This document shows positions 11,443-23,958 of a stretch of 64,000 bases of DNA, in pieces; position 1 is the stretch's first letter; the number at the start of each line of letters is the position of its first letter. A program made the position numbers and the translations under genes. This DNA comes from Clusia tigrina (lineage: Eukaryota > Arthropoda > Insecta > Diptera > Clusiidae). Where the stretch lies: assembly GCA_920105625.2 (NCBI GenBank), contig OV050030.1:425820240-425884239 (forward strand), in the 5' to 3' direction. Under the pieces are notes generated by a model. It was not told where the DNA came from. It saw nothing but the letters and a program-made list of their open reading frames with translations, and did no database searches.

Positions 11443-12186
11443 ATGTCTGAAAGTGTTGTTGCTGGTGTTACTGCCTCTCCAGTTGTGGCTACTGCTGCTT
11501 TGAAGAAGTCGGGTGGAAAGAAAGCCGCTGCAGCTGGAAGCAAAAAAATCAAGAAGCCAACGAGCGCGCCAACTCATCCACCGACACAGCAAATGGTCGA
11601 TGCATCAATTAAAAGTTTAAAGGAACGTGGTGGTTCATCATTATTGGCGATTAAGAAGTACATCAGTGCCACGTACAAATGTGATGCTCAGAAATTGGCA
11701 CCGTTCATTAAGAAGTATTTAAAATCTGCGGTTGTAAGTGGTAAATTAATCCAAACCAAAGGTAAGGGTGCAACTGGTTCATTCAAATTGTCAGCAGCTG
11801 GCGGCAAGGATCCATCTGGAAAATCGAAGGCAAAGTCTGTGGTTAAAAAGGTGAGTTCGGGTGCAGCTAAGAAGAAGCCTTCAACCAGCGCCGCCGCAAA
11901 GAAGGTTAAGAAAGCGTCAGCATCAGCAGCGACTGTAAAAAAGTCGAGTAGTGCGACTGCCGACAAGAAGAAAAGTGAGAAAGCAAAAGTAAAAAGTGTG
12001 AAGAAGAGTGGTATCGTGAAAGCCAAGTCCACCGTCGCTAAACCAACTAAGCCTAAAGCTAGTGCAGCAAAGCCGAAGGCGGCACCAAAGGCAAAAGCGG
12101 TTAATGCGAAACCGAAAAAGGCCGCCGCACCTGCATCTGGAGCGAAAAAAGCAGCTGCGACTAAGAAACCAGCAGCTAAAAAGTAA
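11443..12186 (+). CDS. His1: Linker histone H1, unit 2
   Basis: 247 residues, protein identical to unit 1, preceded by the 1.4-kb H2B-H1 spacer. Confidence 0.97.
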   Translation: MSESVVAGVTASPVVATAALKKSGGKKAAAAGSKKIKKPTSAPTHPPTQQMVDASIKSLKERGGSSLLAIKKYISATYKCDAQKLAPFIKKYLKSAVVSGKLIQTKGKGATGSFKLSAAGGKDPSGKSKAKSVVKKVSSGAAKKKPSTSAAAKKVKKASASAATVKKSSSATADKKKSEKAKVKSVKKSGIVKAKSTVAKPTKPKASAAKPKAAPKAKAVNAKPKKAAAPASGAKKAAATKKPAAKK

Positions 12187-12274
12187 ATTTATTTCGAAAC
12201 AGGAAAAACAAAATACCAACCAGTATTGTTCGAAATAATTGGAAAAGAAAGGAAAGAATGATACTCGCAAAAAA

Positions 12275-12290
12275 AGCCCTTTTCAGGGCT
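12275..12290 (+). terminator. H1 3' stem-loop, unit 2
   Basis: AGCCCTTTTCAGGGCT. Confidence 0.9.
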
Positions 12291-12893
12291 ATCAAAATAT
12301 ATTTTGAAAGAGATGAATTAATAATATTTTGAATATTGAGATTTGTTTCAGTTTTGAGAAAAATATTAAAACTAAAGGTAGAGAAGCAATTTGATGATAA
12401 ATAAAAAAATACAGTTTGATATTTGTACTCAATTTTGATCGATTGAAATTTTTTCAATATGTTTAACAAAAATATAATTGCAATTTTTTTAGAATTATAA
12501 TTTTCTTTTTCACATTCGAAACAAATACAATTGATTTTTTGGATTATTGAGGTGTAAGGTAGTTTTTCCACAAAACTCAGCGTCGAAACTCATTAATAAT
12601 TGTTTGAAAGACTTTTTCTAAAGAACTGTGCTATAAGTAATAAAAAAAGGGGAATGCTTTGCTGGTTCAAAAAATTATCGGTTTTGTTGATGTTTTTCTG
12701 AGCCTTCTCGGCAGTGTCCCATTCCATACCATTCTGTATGACAATTTTAGGTTTTTTTTATATTGTCGAATCCCCAACCGACTCATTCAAATTTTACCAC
12801 ATCACACAATTTTTATCCAATCTACTCCACATTCATTATTTTTTTACATGTAATTCTAATAAAGTTTTCATCAATTTTCAAATTACATTTTGT

Positions 12894-12909
12894 GGTCCTG
12901 AAAAGGACC
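12894..12909 (-). terminator. H4 3' stem-loop, unit 2
   Basis: Minus-strand GGTCCTTTTCAGGACC. Confidence 0.93.
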
Positions 12910-12989
12910 GATTGCTTGCTTGCGTATCGTCGTCTAGTTGCTGCTTAATTTTTCCCGGATTGGTATTATTGTCTTTCAAATTCTCATTC

Positions 12990-13349
<360 letters not shown>

Positions 13350-13401
13350 TCACTTCGCACAATCACTTTTCTTAATAAAACTCCGGATACACGACCACTC
13401 G

Positions 13402-13409
13402 TATTTATA
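13402..13409 (-). promoter_or_regulatory. H4 TATA box (for H4 at 12990-13301)
   Basis: TATAAATA, minus strand, 101 bp upstream of the ATG. Confidence 0.8.
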
Positions 13410-13568
13410 CAAAAATACCCATATTCCATTTCATTCCGTCTCATTCGCACCTATTTACCTATACTACCACTGCATTCACTCTATTTTTATCAATGTGTGC
13501 AAAATGGCGGGAAACGCAAACGCTGGAAAACAGCGTTGTACAGCGTGGCGTATTGCGATGCCGTTTAG

Positions 13569-13576
13569 TATAAATA
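13569..13576 (+). promoter_or_regulatory. H3 TATA box, unit 3
   Basis: TATAAATA. Confidence 0.8.
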
Positions 13577-13649
13577 GAGGTGGTATTGAAAATTTTAGGT
13601 TATTATTTGGTGAACAGTGAAGTGTGAATAGTGAATTAAAATTAATTAA

Positions 13650-14081
<432 letters not shown>

Positions 14082-14149
14082 AGCGATTCGCTGATAATGA
14101 CGGCATAAGCAGATGACGACTACTCGATAAATTGAATTCAAATACAATC

Positions 14150-14165
14150 GGTCCTTTTTAGGACC
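14150..14165 (+). terminator. H3 3' stem-loop, unit 3
   Basis: GGTCCTTTTTAGGACC. Confidence 0.92.
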
Positions 14166-14726
14166 ACAAAATTTATAAAAAAAAGAGAAGAAAACTATAT
14201 GTGTGAACGAATTTCAATTCCATACTAAATTTACTCACAATATATCATACTCTTGGGTGTGTATATAGAATATTTCATATTTATCAGATTCCAGAATTGC
14301 TCTTGCGAAAAGCGGAGCGTAGTTGTTAGGTGAAATTTTGCATTTCCATATTCTCTTTGACTCAAAGAATCCGACACACTCGTGTCTGGCTCAAATTGTC
14401 AATAACCTTTAATAATGATGGCAAAAGCAATAATTTAATACATATAATATAACAATATTATATTTTTTATCATGGTATTTCGCACTTCAAATGTGGAAGA
14501 TATTGATGGAAGATGGTGGAAAGCCAATTCCTAAATGGAGTTGAATTATTGGGGTGAAGTTAATTAATTTAGAAAAAAATAACTTCATCTCGATTCAACT
14601 TCATTTAAATGAATCAAGCGGAAATAAAGCGGCGAGATGTCCACAATATCAATATGACACAAATTTAGTATTGATGCAGTTTCTTTCAAACACAAATTTA
14701 TATCAATTTAATATATAATAGTTTGT

Positions 14727-14742
14727 CGTCCTGAAAAGGACG
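14727..14742 (-). terminator. H2A 3' stem-loop, unit 3
   Basis: Minus-strand CGTCCTTTTCAGGACG. Confidence 0.9.
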
Positions 14743-14819
14743 GATTTGTAATTGTGTCTGATTTCTACGTTCGTGGTTTGTGGTTTCTGGTTCCTGTTCC
14801 TGATTGAATGATTCACATT

Positions 14820-15203
14820 TTACGATGTTTTTTTCTCAGTCTTCTTTGGCAAGAGTACTGCTTGGATATTTGGTAGGACACCACCTTGAGCAATGGTAAC
14901 GCCCGACAACAGTTTATTCAACTCTTCGTCGTTGCGGATGGCCAATTGCAAATGACGTGGAATGATTCTTGTCTTCTTGTTGTCACGAGCAGCATTTCCA
15001 GCCAATTCAAGAACTTCGGCGGCCAAGTATTCCATCACAGCTGCCAAATAAACTGGAGCTCCCGCACCTACTCGTTCCGCATAGTTGCCTTTACGCAATA
15101 AACGGTGAATACGTCCAACGGGAAACTGGAGACCAGCACGATTCGAGCGAGTCTTTGATTTACCGCCACCTTTAACTTTTCCACCTTTTCCACGACCAGA
15201 CAT
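14820..15203 (-). CDS. His2A: Histone H2A, unit 3
   Basis: 127 residues, identical protein. Confidence 0.97.
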   Translation of the reverse strand: MSGRGKGGKVKGGGKSKTRSNRAGLQFPVGRIHRLLRKGNYAERVGAGAPVYLAAVMEYLAAEVLELAGNAARDNKKTRIIPRHLQLAIRNDEELNKLLSGVTIAQGGVLPNIQAVLLPKKTEKKTS

Positions 15204-15487
15204 TTTTCAAAAATTCAAATTTCAAATTTAATTCACAACTTACAATTCACAAATTTTACTTTTCCTATTATTATTTCTTTAACTGCCGTATTTGTGCTTT
15301 TTCCTCACCCTCTTTTCTTCATTGTGTTGCGTGTTCAGTTTTTGACGGCGTGCGGATGCCGACTGAAGAAGACGCATTTCAATTGTGGAAATAGGCGCGT
15401 GAATGCGGAGAGAATTTGAAATTAAAAGTGAAGTGAATTTGTGAGAATAAATTAATTGGTTCTTTTTGACTTGAATTGAAATTGAAA

Positions 15488-15859
15488 ATGCCGCCAAAAA
15501 CTAGTGGAAAAGCCGCCAAGAAGGCGGGCAAGGCCCAAAAGAACATCGCCAAAGGAGATAAGAAGAAGAGGCGCAAGAGGAAGGAGAGTTACGCTATCTA
15601 CATTTACAAAGTGCTGAAGCAAGTGCACCCTGACACTGGTGTTTCTTCGAAAGCAATGAGCATCATGAACAGTTTTGTGAATGATATCTTTGAACGTATT
15701 GCGGCTGAGTCGTCCCGATTGGCGCAGTACAATAAGAAATCGACCATTACCAGTCGCGAGATCCAAACTGCTGTTCGACTTTTGTTGCCTGGTGAGTTGG
15801 CTAAGCACGCTGTGAGCGAAGGCACAAAAGCTGTAACAAAATACACCAGCTCAAAGTAA
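15488..15859 (+). CDS. His2B: Histone H2B, unit 3
   Basis: 123 residues, identical protein. Confidence 0.97.
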   Translation: MPPKTSGKAAKKAGKAQKNIAKGDKKKRRKRKESYAIYIYKVLKQVHPDTGVSSKAMSIMNSFVNDIFERIAAESSRLAQYNKKSTITSREIQTAVRLLLPGELAKHAVSEGTKAVTKYTSSK

Positions 15860-15925
15860 ATAAGTATGAGAAGAAAAATGCCCCGCGGCAACGGAGACAA
15901 CGAGAACAATCAACGAATAAACAAC

Positions 15926-15941
15926 GGCCCTTTTCAGGGCC
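15926..15941 (+). terminator. H2B 3' stem-loop, unit 3
   Basis: GGCCCTTTTCAGGGCC. Confidence 0.93.
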
Positions 15942-17335
15942 ACAAAAAATATTTAAAAAGATGATATAAATTATTTAAATTTCTCTTGAGCAGAACACAC
16001 TTAAAATGCCCAAGTTGGTTTTACAGAGAGATTCTAGTCAATCCAAGTACACCTCCCATTTGCATATTTGTAAATTTATATTAATATAGAAATACAACTT
16101 TCTTAAAATGGGCTTTTGTTTGCTGGAATATATTTTTTCTTTCAAATAGGATTGGGGTTTTCATTTGTGCATATTTTTAATTGACTGCTTGATACTCGTA
16201 TAATTAAAATAGACTCTCAAATGAATTCTGATAGAGGCAATTTTCCGCTTACGAGGGCATTTTTTTGTTGATATCAACTAATGTAAGGCTTAAATTTTAT
16301 TATTACATCAAAATACTCATAATATTTATGGTTATTCTGCTCTCCGCAGACATCAATTATCATTTGCTCGCACGCATCTGAAATTTTAAGAATTTTTTTT
16401 ATTTACATTCGAGTATATTGAATTGAAAATTATTTAAAAAAAATTGCTAGAATGCGATTATTTGTGCTGTTTGGATATATTTCAATATGTATACCTTGAT
16501 AAATATTTTGATGTGCAATCATTTTACTCATATTTCTGCGTAGTAGGATAAAAATAATTTATTTTTCAAATTCATATGCACGCCTCTTTCAATTCAAAGT
16601 CCACACTTTACTTTCAAAGGAAAAGCTTACAAAATGCGAACAATTAAAATAATTTTAGCTAGAATTTATTTATTTTGTTATATTATTTGATATGAGTGAA
16701 TAATTTTTGAAGGAAACCTTGAATTAAAATATCGTCATAAAAGGAAATTTCGTATGGAAGGCGATGCCGCTGCATTTACTCACGATATGCACCATGAATT
16801 GACGGCAATTTGAAAAAATCATTTTAATTATCTAGCTAAGAATAAATAGGATAAAATTAGTAATAAATACTTCTAACAGTTTCAGTTAAGTATAAAAATA
16901 CGTTTCCGTCCGATTTCGTATTATTATTAATTAATTATAAGAGTTTTTGTGAAAAATTTTTGCTAAAATCATTTTAAAATTCGAACAAAATCCTCAATAG
17001 AGTTCTTAAGACGGGTGAAAAGAAGAAAAATTGATTGAAAACACAAAATTTAGTTTATAGTGGAAGTGTTTAAATAGTTGAGAGAGGAGGAACTGTTCGA
17101 TTAACTTTTTTAAAATTAAAATAAGATTTGAAATGATCAATAATGGCACCTTCAAATGTACTGAGCGATAAAATTTTGTTGCATGACTCTACTCGGTGCT
17201 TCTCAGTTTTTCAGGTCGCCTTAACTCGCACAAGAATGGGAAAATTTGTGATTCAGTTGAAAGGTGACTAATTAAAGTGTTGATTTGTAGTTGAATTTTT
17301 GAGTTCAGTTGAGTTGAATTGAAGTATATAAGAAA

Positions 17336-18079
17336 ATGTCTGAAAGTGTTGTTGCTGGTGTTACTGCCTCTCCAGTTGTGGCTACTGCTGCTTTGAAGAA
17401 GTCGGGTGGAAAGAAAGCCGCTGCAGCTGGAAGCAAAAAAATCAAGAAGCCAACGAGCGCGCCAACTCATCCACCGACACAGCAAATGGTCGATGCATCA
17501 ATTAAAAGTTTAAAGGAACGTGGTGGTTCATCATTATTGGCGATTAAGAAGTACATCAGTGCCACGTACAAATGTGATGCTCAGAAATTGGCACCGTTCA
17601 TTAAGAAGTATTTAAAATCTGCGGTTGTAAGTGGTAAATTAATCCAAACCAAAGGTAAGGGTGCAACTGGTTCATTCAAATTGTCAGCAGCTGGCGGCAA
17701 GGATCCATCTGGAAAATCGAAGGCAAAGTCTGTGGTTAAAAAGGTGAGTTCGGGTGCAGCTAAGAAGAAGCCTTCAACCAGCGCCGCCGCAAAGAAGGTT
17801 AAGAAAGCGTCAGCATCAGCAGCGACTGTAAAAAAGTCGAGTAGTGCGACTGCCGACAAGAAGAAAAGTGAGAAAGCAAAAGTAAAAAGTGTGAAGAAGA
17901 GTGGTATCGTGAAAGCCAAGTCCACCGTCGCTAAACCAACTAAGCCTAAAGCTAGTGCAGCAAAGCCGAAGGCGGCACCAAAGGCAAAAGCGGTTAATGC
18001 GAAACCGAAAAAGGCCGCCGCACCTGCATCTGGAGCGAAAAAAGCAGCTGCGACTAAGAAACCAGCAGCTAAAAAGTAA
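17336..18079 (+). CDS. His1: Linker histone H1, unit 3
   Basis: 247 residues, identical protein. Confidence 0.97.
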   Translation: MSESVVAGVTASPVVATAALKKSGGKKAAAAGSKKIKKPTSAPTHPPTQQMVDASIKSLKERGGSSLLAIKKYISATYKCDAQKLAPFIKKYLKSAVVSGKLIQTKGKGATGSFKLSAAGGKDPSGKSKAKSVVKKVSSGAAKKKPSTSAAAKKVKKASASAATVKKSSSATADKKKSEKAKVKSVKKSGIVKAKSTVAKPTKPKASAAKPKAAPKAKAVNAKPKKAAAPASGAKKAAATKKPAAKK

Positions 18080-18167
18080 ATTTATTTCGAAACAGGAAAA
18101 ACAAAATACCAACCAGTATTGTTCGAAATAATTGGAAAAGAAAGGAAAGAATGATACTCGCAAAAAA

Positions 18168-18183
18168 AGCCCTTTTCAGGGCT
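18168..18183 (+). terminator. H1 3' stem-loop, unit 3
   Basis: AGCCCTTTTCAGGGCT. Confidence 0.9.
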
Positions 18184-18786
18184 ATCAAAATATATTTTGA
18201 AAGAGATGAATTAATAATATTTTGAATATTGAGATTTGTTTCAGTTTTGAGAAAAATATTAAAACTAAAGGTAGAGAAGCAATTTGATGATAAATAAAAA
18301 AATACAGTTTGATATTTGTACTCAATTTTGATCGATTGAAATTTTTTCAATATGTTTAACAAAAATATAATTGCAATTTTTTTAGAATTATAATTTTCTT
18401 TTTCACATTCGAAACAAATACAATTGATTTTTTGGATTATTGAGGTGTAAGGTAGTTTTTCCACAAAACTCAGCGTCGAAACTCATTAATAATTGTTTGA
18501 AAGACTTTTTCTAAAGAACTGTGCTATAAGTAATAAAAAAAGGGGAATGCTTTGCTGGTTCAAAAAATTATCGGTTTTGTTGATGTTTTTCTGAGCCTTC
18601 TCGGCAGTGTCCCATTCCATACCATTCTGTATGACAATTTTAGGTTTTTTTTATATTGTCGAATCCCCAACCGACTCATTCAAATTTTACCACATCACAC
18701 AATTTTTATCCAATCTACTCCACATTCATTATTTTTTTACATGTAATTCTAATAAAGTTTTCATCAATTTTCAAATTACATTTTGT

Positions 18787-18802
18787 GGTCCTGAAAAGGA
18801 CC
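18787..18802 (-). terminator. H4 3' stem-loop, unit 3
   Basis: Minus-strand GGTCCTTTTCAGGACC. It is also the first histone processing signal downstream of element A in the H4 direction. Confidence 0.93.
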
Positions 18803-18882
18803 GATTGCTTGCTTGCGTATCGTCGTCTAGTTGCTGCTTAATTTTTCCCGGATTGGTATTATTGTCTTTCAAATTCTCATTC

Positions 18883-19242
<360 letters not shown>

Positions 19243-19267
19243 TCACTTCGCACAATCACTTTTCTTA

Positions 19268-19280
19268 ATAAAACTCCGGA
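19268..19280. repeat. Target-site duplication, left copy (element A)
   Basis: ATAAAACTCCGGA, identical to 24238-24250; present once in empty sites at 7482-7494 and 13375-13387. Confidence 0.93.
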
Positions 19281-19595
19281 ATTGAATTTGAATTTATTTA
19301 TTTAGTATTATTTAAAAATACAAAGTTTATGAAACTTAATATTATTTGATTATGTTAACATGCATTAAGACTAGGTTAATTTTTCATATTAATATCTAAT
19401 TTACATATTTTTATAAGGAGAGTTTTCATTGTGTTTAACAATGCCATCGGCAAAAATTACATTTTCAAAGTTATTGTGGAAAATTTAAAAAAAACCACAT
19501 AATTATATTTACTTGTTTTGAAACTAAGAACTAACTAACAATAATAAATAAATCTAAAACTAAAACTAAATAAAAATATATATACAGATTGTGTC
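19281..19595 (-). other. 3' UTR of element A
   Basis: A/T-rich, about 315 nt. AATAAATAAA-type sequence (minus strand, near 19300) is close to the end and could serve as poly(A) signal. No histone stem-loop is seen. Confidence 0.7.
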
Positions 19596-22547
19596 TTACT
19601 GACTAACATTATACATTAATTTGTTTTTGTTTCTGCTTCCTCTGTTGTAGTACAGCATTCTGCCAGTTTTGTTGAAAATGCCATTTTCGTACATCGGCCG
19701 GAACCATCTCGGTGAAATGTATTTGGGCTCAGTGTGGGGGCTCGACCTATCTCTAAAGACTTTTTGGAGAAGTTTATTAGAAATTAATTCAGCTTTCACT
19801 GAAAACCTGTAGCCTAGTTCGATGAGGTGTCTGTCCATTCTTTGTATTCCTACAGTTCTGTAGATCGCTTTGCAGCTGGTATATCTAAACCTACCGAATT
19901 CGTCAATCTTTCCTTTATTGCCCATGACATATCTGAGACAACTCCTCTCAAAAAGCCTCAACCTTTCCATTGTATGACTAGAAACTTGAAACCAAATTGG
20001 GAACCCGTATGAAATCACGCTTCTAATTATTTGAATATAAATCATTTTCTTTAACTTCTTTTGTAAGCTGCTGGAAGTTTTTAATACATTGAACCAGGCT
20101 GCGAAGGCTCCTTTGGCTTTTCTTAGAATGTAGTCTACGTGTTTGATGAAGTTGAATTTTTTGTCAAAGACAATTCCCAAATATTTCACTGCATCTTTTT
20201 CCTGAATAGGATTATTATTTATTACAATTTTTGGTTTGTATTTTCTGCAGTTCTTGTAACTAGACTTCACCCCCAGCACTGTCAGAACTTCAGACTTATC
20301 CGAGTTGATTTCCACACCCCAGCTCAAGTAATATTCACTCAAGACCTCCAAATACTCATTGAGTAGCCGTGACATTCGACGCATACAGCTGCCACTTGTA
20401 AAGACGGCGATGTCATCGGCATACGCAACTATCTTGATTGCCTCATCTTGGGGTTGAGGAAGGTCCGACAGGTGAATATTATAGAGATGAGGTGCAAGGA
20501 TGGACCCTTGGGGAACACTTGACACTATTCTATTAAGCGATGAAACACCCTCACCGCAGCTTACTTTGAAGAAACGATTTTCTAAGAAGCTCTTCAACAA
20601 TTTCGTCAGACTGTCATTGATCCCATAATTCATGAGTTTCAAAATCAACCCATTAACAAATACGGAATCAAAGGCCTTTTTCACGTCAATAAATACTGCC
20701 ACTGTGGCCCTTCTTTTATTTAAGTTGGTAGCGACACTATCGGAAAAGTAAAGTAGGGGATGTGTGGTGGAGTGCTGTTTCCGAAATCCCATTTGGAAGT
20801 CTTTGACAATGCCTTTATCTTCGATCTCATCTTCTAATTTGCTGTAAATGCATCTTTCGAATAACTTTGAAATGTTAGACAAAAGAGAAATGGGTCTGTA
20901 ACTTGACAAGTGCCAAGGAGATTTTCCAGCTTTAGCGAGAGGTATGATGTTGGCAATCTTCCACGAATTCGGAAAGTAAGAAATGTTAAAACATTGATTG
21001 AAGAGAATTGCCGCAAACTGTGCAAATCTCTTCTTAGTTTTCCTGAGTATGTGGTTGGTGATTTGATCGAAACCGTGAGACTTCTTGTTGTTCAGTCTCT
21101 TCAGAATTTTTACAATTTCCGTACTGGTAACGAAATTTTCATCAATTGGGCTATTGTTTTCGCCAGTTGCTCTGTACTGGTTGTTGAAATTCACTATCGG
21201 TTGTATGGAAGAGAGGTGAACGGAAACTTTATTATCGATGGACTGTTTTCGACATTTATCTATCGACTTATTGCTATCCGTGAAGGTTGACCCAAATAAC
21301 TTTCCGAAGGCGTCAGCTTTTGCTTGGTCCTCTGAAATTTTGGAGCTATTTTCATCAGTGAGTGTGGGAATTTTGGAATGTTTCCTTATTCCGGCCATGT
21401 TTTTAATGTGGCGAAAACTTTTGTTGTCTAATTTAATAGACTCCAATCGTTTTTGAAACACGTATGATGTATAACTCCTAATTTCAGAAGCAATGATTTT
21501 TCTCAACACCTGAATGTCGGTGCGTAAATAAACCATGTTGGGGTTGTACTTGTGTCGGAACCAGATTCGGCGAAGCTTGTTCTTCTCTTGAATTATTTGC
21601 AAAATATGTGCGGGAAGGGGAAAAAGACCTGACTGATTGACGACCCTCCTAGGAGTGCTTCTCACAATAGCTCGATTGAAAGCAGAATTCATGTTTTCGA
21701 TAACATTATCGATTTCCCTTGGTTTCAAGTTTCTATTTGAGGGAAGAGTTACTTGGTCTAAATGAGATTCTAGAATGGAGTTGAAAACCTCCAAGTTCGT
21801 GTTGTTGTAGTCAAAGAACGTTTTGTTGTCTGGACAAATTGTGTTGGCTCGTTTAACTATTATTTCTAACGCTGTGTGATCGGACGGATAATCAAGACAT
21901 TTGGCAAAGTGTCCGCTTTGTGTGTATGCGGTGTCAATCGAGTCTGACGCTATGAAAAAGTCAAGAAAGGAACGTGATGTACCCCCATGATAAGTTGGCT
22001 GTGAGGGTTTGAAGATTATTAATTTATATTTAAGACAATTTAGATAATACCAAGAGCAAATTGAATTACCCATTGGTGAATTTTTGGTGTCACCCCAGAG
22101 TTTGTGTCTAGCGTTAAAGTCGCCTCCTAAAATAAAAGGATCAGAATCTGACAATTGAATCAGTTTCTCAAGATCTGTTGTACATGGACCTGTGCGATTG
22201 CTGTGGTTGTATAGAGAGAATATATTCAATGTTTTGCCCTCCTTTAGGAAAACTTTAACACCCATTACTTGAAGTCTATCTAAGATAGGAATAGGGATGG
22301 TTGAAAATTTTATGTTGTTTTTCACCAAAATGGCTAATCCTACATCCAGAGAAGCTTGTTTGTCCTTCCGAACTAAATGGTAGTTTCTGAAATTCAAATT
22401 AAATTTCGGTGAAAGTTTAGTTTCACAAATGGACATAATGTCTGGTTTGTGTGTCTTTAGGAATGTATCTAGCATATGGCGCTTTTCTAAACTTATTAAA
22501 GAATTCACATTACAATGAATGACTTTAAGGTCCTTACGGCTGGCCAT
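19596..22547 (-). CDS. ORF2 of element A: endonuclease-reverse transcriptase
   Basis: 983-residue polyprotein-like enzyme for target-primed reverse transcription. An APE-like endonuclease occupies about residues 5-235: HCNVNSL (N13), ICETKL (E42), GGDFNARHKLWGD (D143, N145), and SDH at 222-224. All expected metal and catalytic residues are present. A linker leads to the reverse transcriptase at about 470-745: FPNSWKIANIIPL, FIDVKKAFDSV (about 619-629), PQGSILAP (689-696) and the YADD active site (709-712). The C-terminal 230 residues are the Jockey-type tail without a recognisable RNase H. The start ATG lies inside the end of ORF1 in another frame, suggesting re-initiation or coupled translation. 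Similarity to Jockey-clade ORF2 is by motif order, not by database search. Confidence 0.95.
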   Translation of the reverse strand: MASRKDLKVIHCNVNSLISLEKRHMLDTFLKTHKPDIMSICETKLSPKFNLNFRNYHLVRKDKQASLDVGLAILVKNNIKFSTIPIPILDRLQVMGVKVFLKEGKTLNIFSLYNHSNRTGPCTTDLEKLIQLSDSDPFILGGDFNARHKLWGDTKNSPMGNSICSWYYLNCLKYKLIIFKPSQPTYHGGTSRSFLDFFIASDSIDTAYTQSGHFAKCLDYPSDHTALEIIVKRANTICPDNKTFFDYNNTNLEVFNSILESHLDQVTLPSNRNLKPREIDNVIENMNSAFNRAIVRSTPRRVVNQSGLFPLPAHILQIIQEKNKLRRIWFRHKYNPNMVYLRTDIQVLRKIIASEIRSYTSYVFQKRLESIKLDNKSFRHIKNMAGIRKHSKIPTLTDENSSKISEDQAKADAFGKLFGSTFTDSNKSIDKCRKQSIDNKVSVHLSSIQPIVNFNNQYRATGENNSPIDENFVTSTEIVKILKRLNNKKSHGFDQITNHILRKTKKRFAQFAAILFNQCFNISYFPNSWKIANIIPLAKAGKSPWHLSSYRPISLLSNISKLFERCIYSKLEDEIEDKGIVKDFQMGFRKQHSTTHPLLYFSDSVATNLNKRRATVAVFIDVKKAFDSVFVNGLILKLMNYGINDSLTKLLKSFLENRFFKVSCGEGVSSLNRIVSSVPQGSILAPHLYNIHLSDLPQPQDEAIKIVAYADDIAVFTSGSCMRRMSRLLNEYLEVLSEYYLSWGVEINSDKSEVLTVLGVKSSYKNCRKYKPKIVINNNPIQEKDAVKYLGIVFDKKFNFIKHVDYILRKAKGAFAAWFNVLKTSSSLQKKLKKMIYIQIIRSVISYGFPIWFQVSSHTMERLRLFERSCLRYVMGNKGKIDEFGRFRYTSCKAIYRTVGIQRMDRHLIELGYRFSVKAELISNKLLQKVFRDRSSPHTEPKYISPRWFRPMYENGIFNKTGRMLYYNRGSRNKNKLMYNVSQ

Positions 22548-23958
22548 TGGAACAGATGGACATAAAAAGGTTGAACAGTTTCTCCTGTTTTACAGATGTT
22601 GGGGCATTCTTATCGTAAGATGGCAAGAAGTTATTTATTTTGGAGATAATTTCTCCGAAGCTCTGTCCAAAAACATTATTGCATTCATCATTGATAAATG
22701 AGAAACTGTTCTGATTATTTGGCTTACTAGCCGGGACACTGTCTTGCATACTATTCGGTATACTATGAGTGGGTTTGCCAGGTGCTTGACCACGGACAAC
22801 GTTCGAAAAAGATCTAAGTGGGGTTCTGTAGGTAGCAACGGATTGCCTAACAAAATGTCTTTTACTTTGTTGCTCTTCTTTTTTTGAAGCCAAGTTCTTC
22901 TTGAGGTTTTGATAAACCTCGCATTTTTTATAATTGGCTGTGTGACCCTCTGTCTTGCACAACACGCAATAAACTTGATGCCCTATCTGTTTTTTGATGG
23001 TCCCGTCCGTTAATGTTTTTGTTAACACTTCAGTGTTTTGGTCTTTTGGAGGGATTTTGCAATTTCCTGGACCATGATTGCCACCGCATTTCACACAGCG
23101 GTAAGGCATGTTGCAATTGATAGCAACATGGTTAAACCTCTGACACCTCTTGCACTGAAGAATGCCATTAGATTTAAATCGGTGGAAATACACCCGATTT
23201 TGGTGCAAATATTTAATTTTTAGAATTTCAGCGACATCTGAAGAGCGGTCAAACTGAACGAGCCAATTTGTATTTAGCTTTGAAACCCGAATAAGTTTGG
23301 CTTCCAATTCAATTGAATTGAGAGCGCCGGTCAAATCATTTTCATCGTAGTACGAAGGAAAGTTCTTCAGTACTAGCGATATTGGTTTTTCACATTTAGG
23401 GGTGAATGTGAAATATTTAATTTTTTCTGACTCAAGCAAAGTTTTTACTTGCTTGTAGTCGTCAATGTTCGTCGTTTGAACTACCGTCGAGTCATTGTTG
23501 CGTTTTGTAAAAAAAAAGTTTTTATGTTTAAGTAACTTAAAAATTTTCTCACTTACCTGTTTTGTGTTTGCATTATGGATGATGAGCTGTGGCGGCTTCT
23601 CGTTCATCCTCTTTGCTTCAGTGCTTCTATTGTTTGTTGTCTTCTGGATTACTTTCGTTGCTGTCTTCTTCTTTGTCGTCTGCTGGATACATGGGAATTC
23701 ATCGTCCACTATATCCTCCTCTGGTTCCGTTGCTACTTCCTCATTGGAAGAGAGTTCAAAAAATCGGTTGGATCTCAGCCGATTTTCTATTTCGCGGGTA
23801 TACCGCATGAGCTCCTCAATTTGTTTGCGCTGCTGCTCTATGGTAGCGTGGTACTCCTTCTCCTTGCTGCTGCTGGCTGCCTTTTTAGCTATCGAGCATT
23901 CGTTCGAAGAAATGCCCTCCATTTTGCGCTTCTGCAGATGGTTGGAAGATTCATCCAT
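22534..23958 (-). CDS. ORF1 of element A: zinc-knuckle RNA-binding protein
   Basis: 474 residues. A short coiled-coil-like segment (about 33-62, KEKEYHATIEQQRKQIEELM) is followed by an acidic stretch and then a PRE_C2HC-like domain (about 120-265). Three zinc knuckles follow: C269-C282 (CX2CX4HX4C), C288-C300 (CX2CX3HX4C) and C331-C346 (CX2CX4HX6C). A Ser/Asn-rich C-terminus ends the protein. It is presumed to coat the element RNA and help target it; in telomeric Jockey elements the equivalent Gag proteins direct nuclear localisation, which is family knowledge and not shown here. The stop codon lies 14 nt past the ORF2 start. Confidence 0.92.
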   Translation of the reverse strand: MDESSNHLQKRKMEGISSNECSIAKKAASSSKEKEYHATIEQQRKQIEELMRYTREIENRLRSNRFFELSSNEEVATEPEEDIVDDEFPCIQQTTKKKTATKVIQKTTNNRSTEAKRMNEKPPQLIIHNANTKQVSEKIFKLLKHKNFFFTKRNNDSTVVQTTNIDDYKQVKTLLESEKIKYFTFTPKCEKPISLVLKNFPSYYDENDLTGALNSIELEAKLIRVSKLNTNWLVQFDRSSDVAEILKIKYLHQNRVYFHRFKSNGILQCKRCQRFNHVAINCNMPYRCVKCGGNHGPGNCKIPPKDQNTEVLTKTLTDGTIKKQIGHQVYCVLCKTEGHTANYKKCEVYQNLKKNLASKKEEQQSKRHFVRQSVATYRTPLRSFSNVVRGQAPGKPTHSIPNSMQDSVPASKPNNQNSFSFINDECNNVFGQSFGEIISKINNFLPSYDKNAPTSVKQEKLFNLFMSICSNGQP

